Of a stretch of DNA of 64,000 nucleotides, positions 52,380-61,885 are shown piece by piece. A program made the translations under genes and the position numbers. Each line of letters starts with the position of its first letter. Within the stretch, counting starts at the first letter, position 1. The stretch is from Botrimarina mediterranea. Its GTDB lineage: Bacteria; Planctomycetota; Planctomycetia; Pirellulales; Lacipirellulaceae. The notes under the pieces were generated by a model that did not search any database, was not told the DNA's origin, and was given only the letters and a program-made list of their open reading frames with translations. Location of the stretch: contig NZ_CP036349.1 of assembly GCF_007753265.1 (NCBI RefSeq), positions 2,389,363-2,453,362 of the forward strand, written 5' to 3'.

Positions 52380-52410
52380 GAGCCGCCTGGCGACAGGCGG
52401 CTCTTTTTCT
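52380..52410 (+). terminator. Rho-independent terminator
   Basis: Perfect 10-bp stem GAGCCGCCTG - GCGA - CAGGCGGCTC followed by TTTTTCT. 22 bp past the stop of the 90-aa gene. Confidence 0.92.
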
Positions 52411-52488
52411 GCGCAAGTATGGTCCCGCCGGCGGGAGAAGCCCGCTAGTAAAACCTCGCCGCCAACCAGAGTGCCCCTACACAGCAAA

Positions 52489-53583
52489 CTACAAGCTGCT
52501 GCACACTCGGCGTTCCAAGTCCTCGATGAACTCTTCGTTTGTTGGTCTATCGTCTTGGAACCAGCCGCGTTTCGGCGAATCTAGATCGGCTTCGTAGGCC
52601 AGGTAGCGTTTCGCGAGTGACGAGGCCATTTCTGACGGCCACGAACGCGCGTACTTGTTACGCACCCACTGTGCCGGCTTGAGTGATGCGTCGCCCGGCT
52701 TCGCCAGTAGTTCTCCCGCCACTTGCCGCAACACCTTATCGAAAGTGAAGATCAAGTGGAACGGGTCGCCGGGATTTCGCTTCCCTTCGCTCTCCGCCCA
52801 GTTCTCCGCCAACACCAAGTCCCAGGCGGCGTTTTGGCACATAGGAATCACGGTGTTCCTGTCGCATTGATCGATCCCCTTGAGGACTGTTTTCGTGCGA
52901 CGTGACCCCCAAAGCTGATCCGCAACCAAAAGAGGCGAGGCGCAGAACAGAAAGTCGTCGTACATCCAATCCAAGAGCGCGGAAGCTCTTGCGTGGCGGG
53001 TTGCAAGATCGCGCTTCTCTGATAGTCCAGGAGTACAGCGGTGCAATTCGACGATCTTGAGCAGACTTGCATAGGTGAGCCCCCACATTCGCAGCCGCTG
53101 TTGGTGGGTCTTGTCGTGCTTCGTGCGTGGAAGCGTGGCGGGGGCCGGAAGCGGCTTTCGACCACGACCCAGAGCCATGTCTGCGAGCTGCTGCGGGTGC
53201 AGGTTGTCGAGATGGTAGAAGGCTGCCAATCGGATATCGGGGTCGTCTGAGCCAGTATAAGCGTACTCGTGACTCGCGAAGGTTGGGTTCACCTTCATGT
53301 CGAAGGTGATCGCCAGGCACATCAGCGCGGCAGCCTCCTTGGCCGGTTGCGATAACGGGCCAGGGGTGAAGACTCGCAAGAATTGTGACAAGAAGTTCGC
53401 GTCAAGGTGCGCGAAAAACTCAGTCCCGTGCCGAACGTGCTCGTGGAAGAACTCTTCCCATTCGCCGTTGCCGAAGTCGGGTAGCGTGGAGACGATTGGC
53501 GGCTTGCCCCTGAGCAGGGCTGATAATTGGTCAAGGTCGTCGGTGTTTACTGGGGGCACCCATACAACATTCATCGTGCTCAA
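52489..53583 (-). CDS. Unknown 364-aa protein
   Basis: No family recognised. Mostly helical; segments HLDNLHPQQLADMALGRG, LRMWGLTYASLLKIVELHR, WDLVLAENWAESEGKRNPGD and a C-terminal LAKRYLAYEADLDSPKRGWF. No signal peptide or membrane helix. An alternative start is the ATG at 53574. It is flanked by the small terminated gene and an IS transposase, so it could be cargo. No claim of function is made. Confidence 0.6.
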   Translation of the reverse strand: MSTMNVVWVPPVNTDDLDQLSALLRGKPPIVSTLPDFGNGEWEEFFHEHVRHGTEFFAHLDANFLSQFLRVFTPGPLSQPAKEAAALMCLAITFDMKVNPTFASHEYAYTGSDDPDIRLAAFYHLDNLHPQQLADMALGRGRKPLPAPATLPRTKHDKTHQQRLRMWGLTYASLLKIVELHRCTPGLSEKRDLATRHARASALLDWMYDDFLFCASPLLVADQLWGSRRTKTVLKGIDQCDRNTVIPMCQNAAWDLVLAENWAESEGKRNPGDPFHLIFTFDKVLRQVAGELLAKPGDASLKPAQWVRNKYARSWPSEMASSLAKRYLAYEADLDSPKRGWFQDDRPTNEEFIEDLERRVCSSL

Positions 53584-53639
53584 TCCGTTCTCTGCTAGCA
53601 GCGGCCTTCCTCATGACCCACTGACCAAGACATGCCTGT

Positions 53640-55054
53640 GCAGGTTCGCCTCATTTTGACGGATTGTATCCGATCTTTATGAGCGGGTTGAGCCTACTGG
53701 GTGCGTCGCTCGGGCGCAGCACAGGTCGTGATATTCGGCGGTGCTGCCTGCGGCGCAAGAACATAGCGGTTCCAAACGAAGGAGCACGCCACGCACAGAC
53801 GGCATTCACCGTGGAGGCGTTTGAGCAGCTCCTTTGGGGTGACGCTAAGCCGCTGCTCGCTCGTAGTGCTTGAGTACGCCGCCTAGCCGTTCGCGACACA
53901 CCACCTGTTCCGCATTCTCCGGCGGGTCGTCTTTATCTGGCCAGATGCCCTGGAGCGGCTTGTTGTCTTTGCGTTGGTGAGGGCGCACCTCGTTGTAGAA
54001 GTCTGCATACTCCTTTATCAGGAAATCGAGGTGCCCAAGACCGAACGCGATGAAGCGGTCCAGGCACTCCCGCTTGATCGAGCCGATCCACCGTTCCACG
54101 AAGGCGTTCTGGTTGGGCGCGCGTGGGGCGGTAGGTTCGACCGCTACATCCGCTTGTTCAAAGACTTCATCGAACTTCTGACTGAATTTGTAGTCCTTGT
54201 CGCGGACGAGGTAGCGGACCGGCAGGCCGGCCTGCTCCGCTTCTTCGAGGAAGGACTGGGCCTGCTCGACCACCCACTGCTCGTCGGGCTGGAAGGTGGC
54301 CGGGGAGCACACCACCCGCCGTGAGTCGATGTGTAGGAACGCCAGCGCAAACGACTGCCGCAAGCCGGTTTTGGTGACCACCATCTTGGAGAAGAAGTCG
54401 ACCTGCCAGAGCGTGTCGGCGTGGACCTTCACGAACTCGGCCCAGGTGCCGCCTCCCCGATCCGGGCTGGGCTGCAGGCCCTCTTCCTTGAGTATCTTCC
54501 GCACCGTCGAGCGGCCCGCGCACTGGACGCCGAGCTTCTTCAGTTCGCCGACGATCCGGCCGTACCCCCAGCCGGTTTCTTTAGCCAAGCGGAGGACGAT
54601 CGCTCGGATCGATTCGGGCGTTCCCTTGCGGCCCATCTTCTTCGCCGGCTGCTGGCCCTGGCTTACTCGCCGTTGCCACCTCTGGTAGGTTCGGGGGCTG
54701 ACAATAGTAATGAGCTGCAGCACTGCTTTTCCTATGGCCTCCCCCAGCTTCAACAGCCGTTCTCGCTCTTCGTTGTCGAGGAAGATGCGGTCCTTGAGGA
54801 CGCGCTTGCGGAGCATCTCGTTCTCCGCTTTGAGGAACTCCACCTGGCGACGCAGTTGGTCTTCGCTAGAGCCGGCGAGGAGGAACAATAGTGGAGAGAA
54901 CCAGCTCGACATCGGCGCCCCAACTCGGCGAAGAACAGACGAAGAATTAGGGGTGACAACCTTTGCGAACCCCTGGTGTTCTACTCATTCTCACCTTCTC
55001 GGTGAGCGCCGCAAGCGACTACGGGTTTTCGATGCAAGAGATGCGAAAACCTGC
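53640..55054. mobile_element. Insertion sequence, tentative ends
   Basis: Imperfect terminal inverted repeats GCAGGTT...CGC at 53640 and its complement ending at 55054 would give a 1.4-kb element around the transposase gene. No target duplication was found. The ends are a weak call; the transposase is clear. Confidence 0.35.
53845..54912 (-). CDS. DDE integrase-core (rve) IS transposase
   Basis: 355 aa. N-terminal coiled coil and HTH (LRRQVEFLKAENEMLRKRVL; ETGWGYGRIVGELKKLG) then rve catalytic core: Asp in LWQVDFFSKMV, Asp in YLVRDKDYKF, Glu in NAFVERWIGSIKREC, ending VRPHQRKDNKPL. IS3/IS481-like single-ORF transposase. Copy is intact. Sits inside island segment 2 near repeat 3. Confidence 0.9.
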   Translation of the reverse strand: MSSWFSPLLFLLAGSSEDQLRRQVEFLKAENEMLRKRVLKDRIFLDNEERERLLKLGEAIGKAVLQLITIVSPRTYQRWQRRVSQGQQPAKKMGRKGTPESIRAIVLRLAKETGWGYGRIVGELKKLGVQCAGRSTVRKILKEEGLQPSPDRGGGTWAEFVKVHADTLWQVDFFSKMVVTKTGLRQSFALAFLHIDSRRVVCSPATFQPDEQWVVEQAQSFLEEAEQAGLPVRYLVRDKDYKFSQKFDEVFEQADVAVEPTAPRAPNQNAFVERWIGSIKRECLDRFIAFGLGHLDFLIKEYADFYNEVRPHQRKDNKPLQGIWPDKDDPPENAEQVVCRERLGGVLKHYERAAA

Positions 55055-55157
55055 TAACGGATGACAATCGTTGCCATCCGTTGCATGCGAATTGGCTCCG
55101 TAGTAAGCTTCATTTTTCGCTATGAATCGAGGGGTATCAGCGCGCGCGGGCCAGTTT

Positions 55158-55179
55158 CTCATAACCTCGAGGTCGTCGG
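55158..55179 (+). repeat. att-like repeat 3
   Basis: Identical over 22 bp to repeats 1 and 2. Flanks diverge on both sides. The reading frame of a DNA methylase fragment starts directly after it. Confidence 0.85.
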
Positions 55180-55478
55180 GTCGGCGACATCGACTTCGTC
55201 TGGATGCACCCGCCCTACTGGCGGCAGATCGTCTACAACGACGACCCGCGGTGTCTTTCGACAGCGTTAACGCTCGACGCGTTCTTCGGCAGGCTACGGC
55301 TGGTGCTACGCAACTGCCAGAGCGTGCTGACGCGTCGCGGAAAGATCGCGGTCTTGATCGGCGGCTACAGCGAACGCGGCGTCTTCCAGCCGCTCCCCCA
55401 CCTGACGGGGTTTACCGATCGTCGTTCATCCCAGGGCTGCACGATCAATGCCTCGTGTTCGAGCCGGGTCGTCTGTGA
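55180..55478 (+). pseudogene. DNA methylase fragment, cut at att-like repeat 3
   Basis: In frame from the repeat: GDIDFVWMHPPYWRQIVY carries a (D/H)PPY-type amino-MTase motif IV, then RLRLVLRNCQSVLTRRGKIA and VLIGGYSERGVFQPLPHL. The protein start is missing at the att repeat. Around 55408 a deletion plus frameshift occurs: the expected ending (VYRSSFIPGLHDQCLVFE) continues in another frame to 55478. A different methylase family from the DUF1156 fragment at repeat 2. Not functional. Confidence 0.75.
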
Positions 55479-55490
55479 CCGGCGCTACTA

Positions 55491-55686
55491 ACTCTGCCAC
55501 GCCTCGCTGTGCCTCAGCGGGGCGTTTCTACTGCGCGTCGCTACGCGGTTCAACTCCATTGGCTACCATCGACGGGCAAAGCGCCAGAACACCAGTCCGC
55601 TAAATGAGAGCCACGCGAAGGCATCCCGCTACAGAAGGTCGGCAGGACATCGGTATGCGGCTATTCATCGCACTGTTAAGCGCTGT
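55491..55686. other. Decayed DNA between repeats 3 and 4
   Basis: No gene supported. Confidence 0.4.
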
Positions 55687-55708
55687 CCCATAACCTTGAG
55701 GTCGTCGG
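55687..55708 (+). repeat. att-like repeat 4 (two mismatches)
   Basis: CCCATAACCTTGAGGTCGTC then GG; differs from repeats 1-3 at two positions. Probably the outermost, oldest or chromosomal-side core. Confidence 0.7.
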
Positions 55709-55862
55709 GTGGTGCCCACTTCGGCTGCCGACCGCAGCTGTTCTGAGTGAGCCATTCGCAGGCAGCTGATTAGCCGTGGCGCGGGCGCAAAGCCTCCTCC
55801 CGAGGGCTATCTCTGCTTCCTCTGGCGAGCGAGGCGCAAGTAGTGCTAACCGATATTGAGCT

Positions 55863-56042
55863 GTGGCCGAAGTCCGTCGCCGCGTTCTGACGGGTGAGCT
55901 GAGCCGCCGCCAGGCGGTCCGAGAGTACGACATGAACTATCGGACTGCCGGTCACCGCTTCCGAGCGCGGCTATGCTTTCACGATCGCGAACAAAAATCG
56001 CTCGCATGGTACTACTATTCGGGACATGTTAATACTCGATAA
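55863..56042 (+). pseudogene. IS21-like IstA N-terminal fragment
   Basis: GTG-initiated 59-codon frame. VAEVRRRVLTGELSRRQAVR and EYDMNYRT are the start of IS21 IstA-type transposases; homology ends after about 30 residues. Remnant of an insertion just outside the last att-like repeat. Confidence 0.65.
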
Positions 56043-56057
56043 GCAGTATCCGAAGCT

Positions 56058-57257
56058 CTACCGAAGCAGTTCCCCCACCGTGATGCCTAGCATCGTTCCG
56101 ATCACATAACCCCAGATGCCTACGAGCAACGCCGGCGCTGTCAGTCGATGCCATCCCTTTGCGATCGTCAGCGCGAGAGCCGTCGGCGGCCCACCTAGAG
56201 TGGCGCTCACGCAGATCACCAAGTCTTCTAGGTCGATCTTGAAAATTCGCCCCAGGGTTAGCGTCACGACAAGGTTCGTCGTCGCAATTATAAGGCAGAA
56301 CAGCAGCAATACGGGGGCATTCTGGATGACCGCGGGGATATCCGCGGGAAGTCCAATCGTGAAAAGGAACAGGTACAGCAAAAAGCCGCCGATCGCTTCA
56401 TAGCCGACGATACGGCTCACCACCGTCGAGAGCACCGTGGCCGCCAGCATCGAGTAGACGGCGATCATCACGAATAGATTGCCGAGTATCGACGCCACAA
56501 AGGACGGTGCGAAGCACCTCACGACGAGGCCACTGGTTTGGTTCGCCAGCGCGACCACGATCAACGCGATGGCGATGCTCGCGGAGATATCGCGTATGCC
56601 TATTGGCCGACTCCCCCCTCGTTCTCCTTCGCCGGCTTTGTCGTGATCGGACTCTTGTGGAGTTACTTGTCTCACCTGATCAACGAGCGGTGACGTGGCG
56701 TAGCGGCGTCGAATCCAAGCGTTACCAGAGATCGAAATGAGCACTAGGAACATCCCCGCCATGATGAAGTTGTCGGCCACCAGCAGCGGGTTCGTTAGGC
56801 TCTCACTGACCCCAAAAGTCTCCTTCACGGCAAAAAAGTTCACCCCTCCGCCTATGTAACTCGCCGTCATCAGGGCCGCGACATCGGCGACGTCCTCGAT
56901 TCTTCGATGCAAGAGGAGAGTAGCAACCGCCGCGCCGAGTATCGTTCCGAGGACGCTGAAGTGGAACGCGAAAAGCATCGAGCCAGAATCCCGAACGATA
57001 CGGACGAGATTCGCACGCATCAACAGAAGCGGGATCGCCAGTGGCACCAAATAGTCACCCACAAACTCATAACTGGCAGCCTCCGCCGGCATGACGCCTA
57101 CATTGGAGAGCAGCATGGCGGCGACCAACGCCAGGACGGGGCCGCTGATCGTCGCCGCCCATCTATACGACTGCTCGAGCCAGATCGCCCCTGCCGTGCA
57201 AGAGACAATCACCGCCCAGAGCGTCCACGCGTCGTTGGGATGGATCAATGGGTGCAT
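56058..57257 (-). CDS. DUF819 integral membrane protein
   Basis: 399 aa from the ATG at 57257; the longer frame to 57341 adds an unlikely Cys-rich N-terminus. About 10-11 membrane helices; conserved DUF819 features: MTASYIGGGVNFFAV near 145, a cytosolic loop, and SATLGGPPTALALTIAKGW near 360. DUF819 (YjcL-type) proteins are probable transporters of unknown substrate. Last gene of the catabolic operon; it may import or export a D-amino-acid or dipeptide substrate (inference from neighbours). Confidence 0.85.
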   Translation of the reverse strand: MHPLIHPNDAWTLWAVIVSCTAGAIWLEQSYRWAATISGPVLALVAAMLLSNVGVMPAEAASYEFVGDYLVPLAIPLLLMRANLVRIVRDSGSMLFAFHFSVLGTILGAAVATLLLHRRIEDVADVAALMTASYIGGGVNFFAVKETFGVSESLTNPLLVADNFIMAGMFLVLISISGNAWIRRRYATSPLVDQVRQVTPQESDHDKAGEGERGGSRPIGIRDISASIAIALIVVALANQTSGLVVRCFAPSFVASILGNLFVMIAVYSMLAATVLSTVVSRIVGYEAIGGFLLYLFLFTIGLPADIPAVIQNAPVLLLFCLIIATTNLVVTLTLGRIFKIDLEDLVICVSATLGGPPTALALTIAKGWHRLTAPALLVGIWGYVIGTMLGITVGELLR

Positions 57258-57383
57258 CGGCGCCAACCGAAAGGGGGTGGAATGAGTGGTTTTTAACGGA
57301 CAACAGCATGCTTGCTGAGCCAATCCGCCTATTGCTGTCACGCCGATGACGGACGGCGCCCGCCCGCAGGTAGGCGGCGCTCG

Positions 57384-58526
57384 TCAAAGGCGCCGGGCCA
57401 AACATCCAGATAGATCACGCAGGTCCGCTTCTGTGTGCGTGGCGAAGACCGCGATCCGCAAGCCCCCGCAGGGACCGAGGCCGGAATATTCTCTTGCGTA
57501 GGCGATTAAGACTCCGTCATCCGCCATTCCCTGCTGTATTCGCCGCATGTTGTTTTCGTCCCCTATTGAGAGACCGACGACAGGTGTTGGGATGTCGTCA
57601 ACTTCGAGGCCCAGGGAACGGAGTCTTTGACGGAGGGATCTCGCATTATGCTGGAGGTGCGTGACCAACTCGGGTGTCGCGGCGACGATTTCGAGCGCTG
57701 CGGCGCTCGCCGCAGCCACAGGAGTAGGCGGCGCGCTCGCACCGCTAAAGTAGCGTGACGAGTTTCTTGCTTCCTTGATGAAAGAACGTGAGCCGGCGAC
57801 GATTCCGCCGTACCCCCCAAAGGCCTTACTCAGCGTGCCAAGCGAATACAGTCGCGTCCCGCTTGGTGGGTCGAGATCGGAGAGAGATTGGTTTACCCGG
57901 CTCAACGCGATGCCGTACTGCTGATAAACGCCCCGACCGGTCTCGCCGAGCACCCCGTACGCGTGGCATTCGTCCATGCAGAGCATGGCTCCATCGTACT
58001 CCTGGAGCACCTCGATGTACTCTCGAATCGGAACGATCTCGCCGCTAGTGGCAAAGACACCGTCGCACATGACCAATGGCGCATTCCCCGGCTCCGCGTT
58101 CGCTCGTAGAGCCTCTTGCAACGCCTGCGTATCGTTGTGGGCGAACCGGACGACAGGCAATCCAGAGCTCTTACAGGCGTCAATAATGCTGTAGTGAGAG
58201 TGTTCGTCGAGAAGGACGACTCCAGCCGACTTCGCCAGGACCGATAATACGACCTGGTTGCCCAGATAGCCCGACGCGAAGTAGAAGGCGTCCTCGGCTT
58301 CCCAGAATTGAGCCGACTTCTTCTCTACCTCTGCGACGGGGGGCGCGGTCCCGTAGCCCGTACGCGACGTAGCGGTCCCCATGCCGTATTGTCGTGCAGC
58401 CTCGCATGACGCCTGGATGAGCCTGGGGTGATTCTGGAGGCCGAGGTAGCCGGTGCCGCAGAAGTAGAGATACTCCCCGTTGTCGATAGTGTTTCGTCGG
58501 CCCGGAGCGCCGTGCATCAGATGCAT
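57384..58526 (-). CDS. KBL/AOS-family PLP enzyme
   Basis: 380 aa. Alpha-oxoamine-synthase fold: YLGLQNHPRLIQASCEAA, ASGYLGNQVVLSVLAK, DEHSHYSIIDACKSSG, DECHAYGVLGETGRG, and the PLP lysine in GTLSKAFGGYGG. Family members condense an acyl-CoA with Gly, Ala or Ser (KBL, BioF, serine palmitoyltransferase) but a few are aldolases or dehydratases. Here a role with serine or an amino acid from cell-wall breakdown is plausible because sdaA precedes it by 39 bp. Exact reaction not deducible. Confidence 0.88.
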   Translation of the reverse strand: MHLMHGAPGRRNTIDNGEYLYFCGTGYLGLQNHPRLIQASCEAARQYGMGTATSRTGYGTAPPVAEVEKKSAQFWEAEDAFYFASGYLGNQVVLSVLAKSAGVVLLDEHSHYSIIDACKSSGLPVVRFAHNDTQALQEALRANAEPGNAPLVMCDGVFATSGEIVPIREYIEVLQEYDGAMLCMDECHAYGVLGETGRGVYQQYGIALSRVNQSLSDLDPPSGTRLYSLGTLSKAFGGYGGIVAGSRSFIKEARNSSRYFSGASAPPTPVAAASAAALEIVAATPELVTHLQHNARSLRQRLRSLGLEVDDIPTPVVGLSIGDENNMRRIQQGMADDGVLIAYAREYSGLGPCGGLRIAVFATHTEADLRDLSGCLARRL

Positions 58527-58565
58527 CGTGGGATCTCCCTCTATGGCGGTACGCGTGTCGTCGGG

Positions 58566-59945
58566 CTAACACTCAGTGAAGGCGACGGCGAGTCCGCCGC
58601 GTGAAGTCTCTTTGTACTTCGTCAACATGTCTCGTCCCGTGTCACGCATCGTTCGGATCACCCGATCGAGGCTTACATGATGGGTCCCGTCGCTGTTGAG
58701 CGCCATCGTAGAGGCGTTGATCGCCTTGACCGCCGCCATGGCGCAGCGTTCGATGCAAGGGATCTGAACTAGACCGCCGATCGGATCGCAGGTGAGTCCG
58801 AGATTGTGTTCCATGCCAATTTCAGCCGCCATTTCTACCTGTTGAGGGGTTCCTCCGAGCGCCTCAACCAACCCTCCCGCCGCCATGGAGCAGGCGACGC
58901 CGATCTCTCCCTGACAACCAACTTCGGCTCCGGAAAGCGAGGCGTTCAACTTGTAGAGAATCCCTATAGCACCCGCGGCGAGCAGGAATCGCACGATCCC
59001 TTCTTCATTCGCCTGAGGAACAAACTTGACGTAGTAGTGGAGCACGGCGGGGATCACCCCAGCGGCTCCATTGGTCGGCGCCGTCACCACGCGACTGCCA
59101 GCGGCGTTCTCTTCAGCCACCGCCATGGCGAACACGTTGACCCACTCCATAATGGCGGTCTGACTCGCCTGATTCTCGCGTTCTCGACGTGCGAGGGAGT
59201 CAAAGAGTTCCGGCGCTCGACGGCGGACCTTCAATCCGCCGGGAAGTATCCCCCGCTGATGGAATCCACGCGTCACGCAATCCTGCATTGCCTTCCAAAT
59301 AGTGAGTAGCCTGGCGTGAGTCTCCGCCTCGCTTCTCCACGTCGATTCAATAGCGAGCATGCAGTCGCTTATCGAGAGTTGCTTGTCGGAGGTGAGTTGC
59401 AGCAGTTCCTTCCCCGTCTTGAACGGATAAGCACTACCGCTGACCAAGGGCGTAGCGGAGTCGGCGCGAGCCTTGTCTTCACCGACGACAAAGCCGCCCC
59501 CGACTGAGTAGCACTTCGTGACCGCTAACGGCTGGCCGTGCTGGCCAAAAGCTGAGAACTGAATTCCGTTGGGGTGGAATGGCAGAGACTCCTTCCGGAG
59601 AAAGAGGAGGTCCGTTTCTTCGCAGAAGGCGATCGTCGGCCCTTCCGGCAGCTGGCACTGTTGCGATTCACGGATCGCTGCGACGCGGCCCTCCATAGTG
59701 TCGGGATCGACCGACTCGGGCCGCTCTCCCTCAAGGCCTAGTAGCACTGCTTTGTCGGTGCCGTGTCCTTTGCCTGTAAGGGCCAAGGAGCCATACAGGC
59801 GAACCTCTATGCGAACACAGTTACTCAGGTGACAGGCTTCCTTGAGACTCACAATGAATTGGTTGGCGGCCCGCATGGGACCGACCGAGTGCGAACTCGA
59901 GGGCCCAATTCCGATGGTAAACAAGTCAAGCACACTAAGGGGCAT
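58566..59945 (-). CDS. sdaA: L-serine ammonia-lyase
   Basis: 459 aa single-chain form with beta then alpha domain. [20 protein letters not shown] near the start and [18 protein letters not shown] then [20 protein letters not shown] with three Cys that hold the [4Fe-4S] cluster. Converts L-serine to pyruvate and ammonia. Full length and intact. Belongs to the catabolic operon with epimerase and DUF1611 genes. Confidence 0.97.
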   Translation of the reverse strand: MPLSVLDLFTIGIGPSSSHSVGPMRAANQFIVSLKEACHLSNCVRIEVRLYGSLALTGKGHGTDKAVLLGLEGERPESVDPDTMEGRVAAIRESQQCQLPEGPTIAFCEETDLLFLRKESLPFHPNGIQFSAFGQHGQPLAVTKCYSVGGGFVVGEDKARADSATPLVSGSAYPFKTGKELLQLTSDKQLSISDCMLAIESTWRSEAETHARLLTIWKAMQDCVTRGFHQRGILPGGLKVRRRAPELFDSLARRERENQASQTAIMEWVNVFAMAVAEENAAGSRVVTAPTNGAAGVIPAVLHYYVKFVPQANEEGIVRFLLAAGAIGILYKLNASLSGAEVGCQGEIGVACSMAAGGLVEALGGTPQQVEMAAEIGMEHNLGLTCDPIGGLVQIPCIERCAMAAVKAINASTMALNSDGTHHVSLDRVIRTMRDTGRDMLTKYKETSRGGLAVAFTEC

Positions 59946-60083
59946 CTTTTATCCGCATGGGGGTAGGCGAAATCTGTCCGATGGGAGTCGACAGGCGGCG
60001 CGGGGATTGCAAACGGCTCGGTGGCGCCACGGATTGTTTCGAAGGAAGGGCCAGCTGTAATCCTCGCTAACTCTCGGGGAGGA

Positions 60084-61844
60084 CTACTCCGTGTCGAGAA
60101 CCTGAGGCCGAAGCTCACCGCTTGGCGCCTCGGAGGGGTCTACCGCAGTAGTAGGTCGGCGCGGAAACCGTACTCCGCCTGCGATCGCCTGCGTGACGTC
60201 CCCCGAGGCATCGCGAACAAAGACGATTTGCTCATCCTTATAGAGTCCTGAGTCGGGAAAGCCGAACCGATCGTTCCCCAGTTCGGTCATCGGGTAATCG
60301 TAGAACCATTCGATCAGCGCCCGCAACTTTCCGTGATCCTCGTAGACGTAGAGGACGTTGTGGTCCCATCCGTACTCACCCACAAGGTCAGGGTACGCCC
60401 GACTCTTCTCGGGGGAATCCTGAGTGTTGTGGCGCGACCAGATCTGTCCGTCGAGTTTGATCGTCCCCGCCGTCTCGTTCCATTGCAGGGCGGGACCGTG
60501 CCTGAGCACGTCATCAATGACTAGGTTCTCGCCTTCCCGCCTGATCTCTCCGAGCGAGTTGCGATACATTACAAATGCCTTGCTTCCTTTACCGACCACT
60601 ACTATGGACTGTTCTCCGCATCGGTAACGCCCGGCCAACCGGTCGGCTTGGCCCAACGCCAACGATTGGGACGTCTCATACTTCGGCAAGGGATGCCCGG
60701 ACTTCTGCGCCAGCATCAAACGTAGGGCGTAGTCGCCGATGCGGTTTGCGACACCGTTCGCGCCATCGAGAGCTATCGCCACAACGACGCCTACTTTCTC
60801 TTCAGGGATACCTTTGAGGAGCGTCGCGTAACCATAGACCGCCCCGCCGTGCTCAAAGCTGGGATGGCCATCTAGGTCGCCGAGCCGAAATCCAATGCCG
60901 TAATCGTGTCCTGGTTGGTGTTCCGGGCTGTCAAACTGAACCATCGACAATAGCACGTCTCGGTCAATCCCAAGTTCAGTGGGAGGCGACTCCTGGAACA
61001 TCGTGATCAGTAGTTGCGAGAGATCGGTGACCGTGGAGTACAGATTGCCGGCTGGCAGAATGCCCATTTCGAACGCGGGCGCAGGAAACCGTCCGTAGTG
61101 GTGGGCCCACATCCATGCTTCAGGTAAGTGCTCCTCGATCGCGGCCGTCGGGCGGAAGGCGCTCGCCTTCATCTTCAGCGGATCGAGAACCGCGCGCTGC
61201 AAGTAGTCGTTGTAGGGCTCTCCCGCTACCCGTTCGACGGCGAGGCCCGCGACTGACACGGCCGCATTGGAATACTTGGTCTGCGTGCCCGGTTCGAAAA
61301 CGATACGGGTGTCGTTGAGCGACGCCACCGTTTCGGCGAGCGACGGAGACGTCGCATCGAAGTAGCTGCCAATTGGCGGCTCCCGCACAACACCCGACTG
61401 ATGCGACAAGAGAAACCGAAGCGTAATCGCCGTGCCGAACGTATTTGCGGGAGCGAATTCGGTAAGATAGGTCCTCACGTCCTCATCCAGGTCAAGCTTT
61501 CCCTCACCGACCAGCCGCATCACCGCCAAGGCATTGAACAGCTTGGAGACCGATCCCACCCGGTAGACCGTGCTTGCAGACGCAGGATTATTGTTGGATC
61601 TGTTCTCCGAACCAAACCCAGCGGACCAGACCAAGTGATCACCCGTCACGAGGGCGATGGAGGTCGCCGGCAAGTCCTTGGCGGCGACCTCGTCGCGGAT
61701 GAAAGTTTTCAGTTGGTCGATCACGGGCGAGTAATCCACCGGGCGCTCCGCCGCCGGGAGATGCGTGCCGACCATGAGAATGACGCCCGCAAAGACGCCG
61801 ACGTGGTAAGGCACTCGACCGATGAATTCTTTGTCAGAAAACAT
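60084..61844 (-). CDS. Secreted serine hydrolase (beta-lactamase/class-C fold)
   Basis: 586 aa from the ATG at 61844; the frame continuing to 62270 is a shadow of the epimerase gene. Signal-like start VPYHVGVFAGVILMVGTHLP. Active-site motifs: Ser-x-x-Lys in RVGSVSKLFNAL, Tyr-x-Asn in TKYSNAAVSVAG, and HGG in EHGGAVYGY. A C-terminal DUF3471-like beta domain follows (RYRCGEQSIVVVGKG). Family acts as D-amino-peptidase, esterase or penicillin-binding-like enzyme. With epimerase neighbours, removal of D-residues from peptides is plausible. Confidence 0.9.
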   Translation of the reverse strand: MFSDKEFIGRVPYHVGVFAGVILMVGTHLPAAERPVDYSPVIDQLKTFIRDEVAAKDLPATSIALVTGDHLVWSAGFGSENRSNNNPASASTVYRVGSVSKLFNALAVMRLVGEGKLDLDEDVRTYLTEFAPANTFGTAITLRFLLSHQSGVVREPPIGSYFDATSPSLAETVASLNDTRIVFEPGTQTKYSNAAVSVAGLAVERVAGEPYNDYLQRAVLDPLKMKASAFRPTAAIEEHLPEAWMWAHHYGRFPAPAFEMGILPAGNLYSTVTDLSQLLITMFQESPPTELGIDRDVLLSMVQFDSPEHQPGHDYGIGFRLGDLDGHPSFEHGGAVYGYATLLKGIPEEKVGVVVAIALDGANGVANRIGDYALRLMLAQKSGHPLPKYETSQSLALGQADRLAGRYRCGEQSIVVVGKGSKAFVMYRNSLGEIRREGENLVIDDVLRHGPALQWNETAGTIKLDGQIWSRHNTQDSPEKSRAYPDLVGEYGWDHNVLYVYEDHGKLRALIEWFYDYPMTELGNDRFGFPDSGLYKDEQIVFVRDASGDVTQAIAGGVRFPRRPTTAVDPSEAPSGELRPQVLDTE

Positions 61845-61885
61845 AATCCAACCCGTAGAGGTAGGTGCTGCTGGTCGCCACCCGA

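Larger units (their letters stand above)
39487..55179. mobile_element. Island segment 2 (15.7 kb) between att-like repeats 2 and 3
   Basis: Bounded by the same 22-bp direct repeats as element 1. Holds the helicase/sacsin-like ATPase cassette, ArdC-like antirestriction protein, CHAT protease, small plasmid-type proteins and an IS transposase, but no integrase of its own. Looks like cargo that moves, or was left behind, by recombination at shared att cores. Confidence 0.55.
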
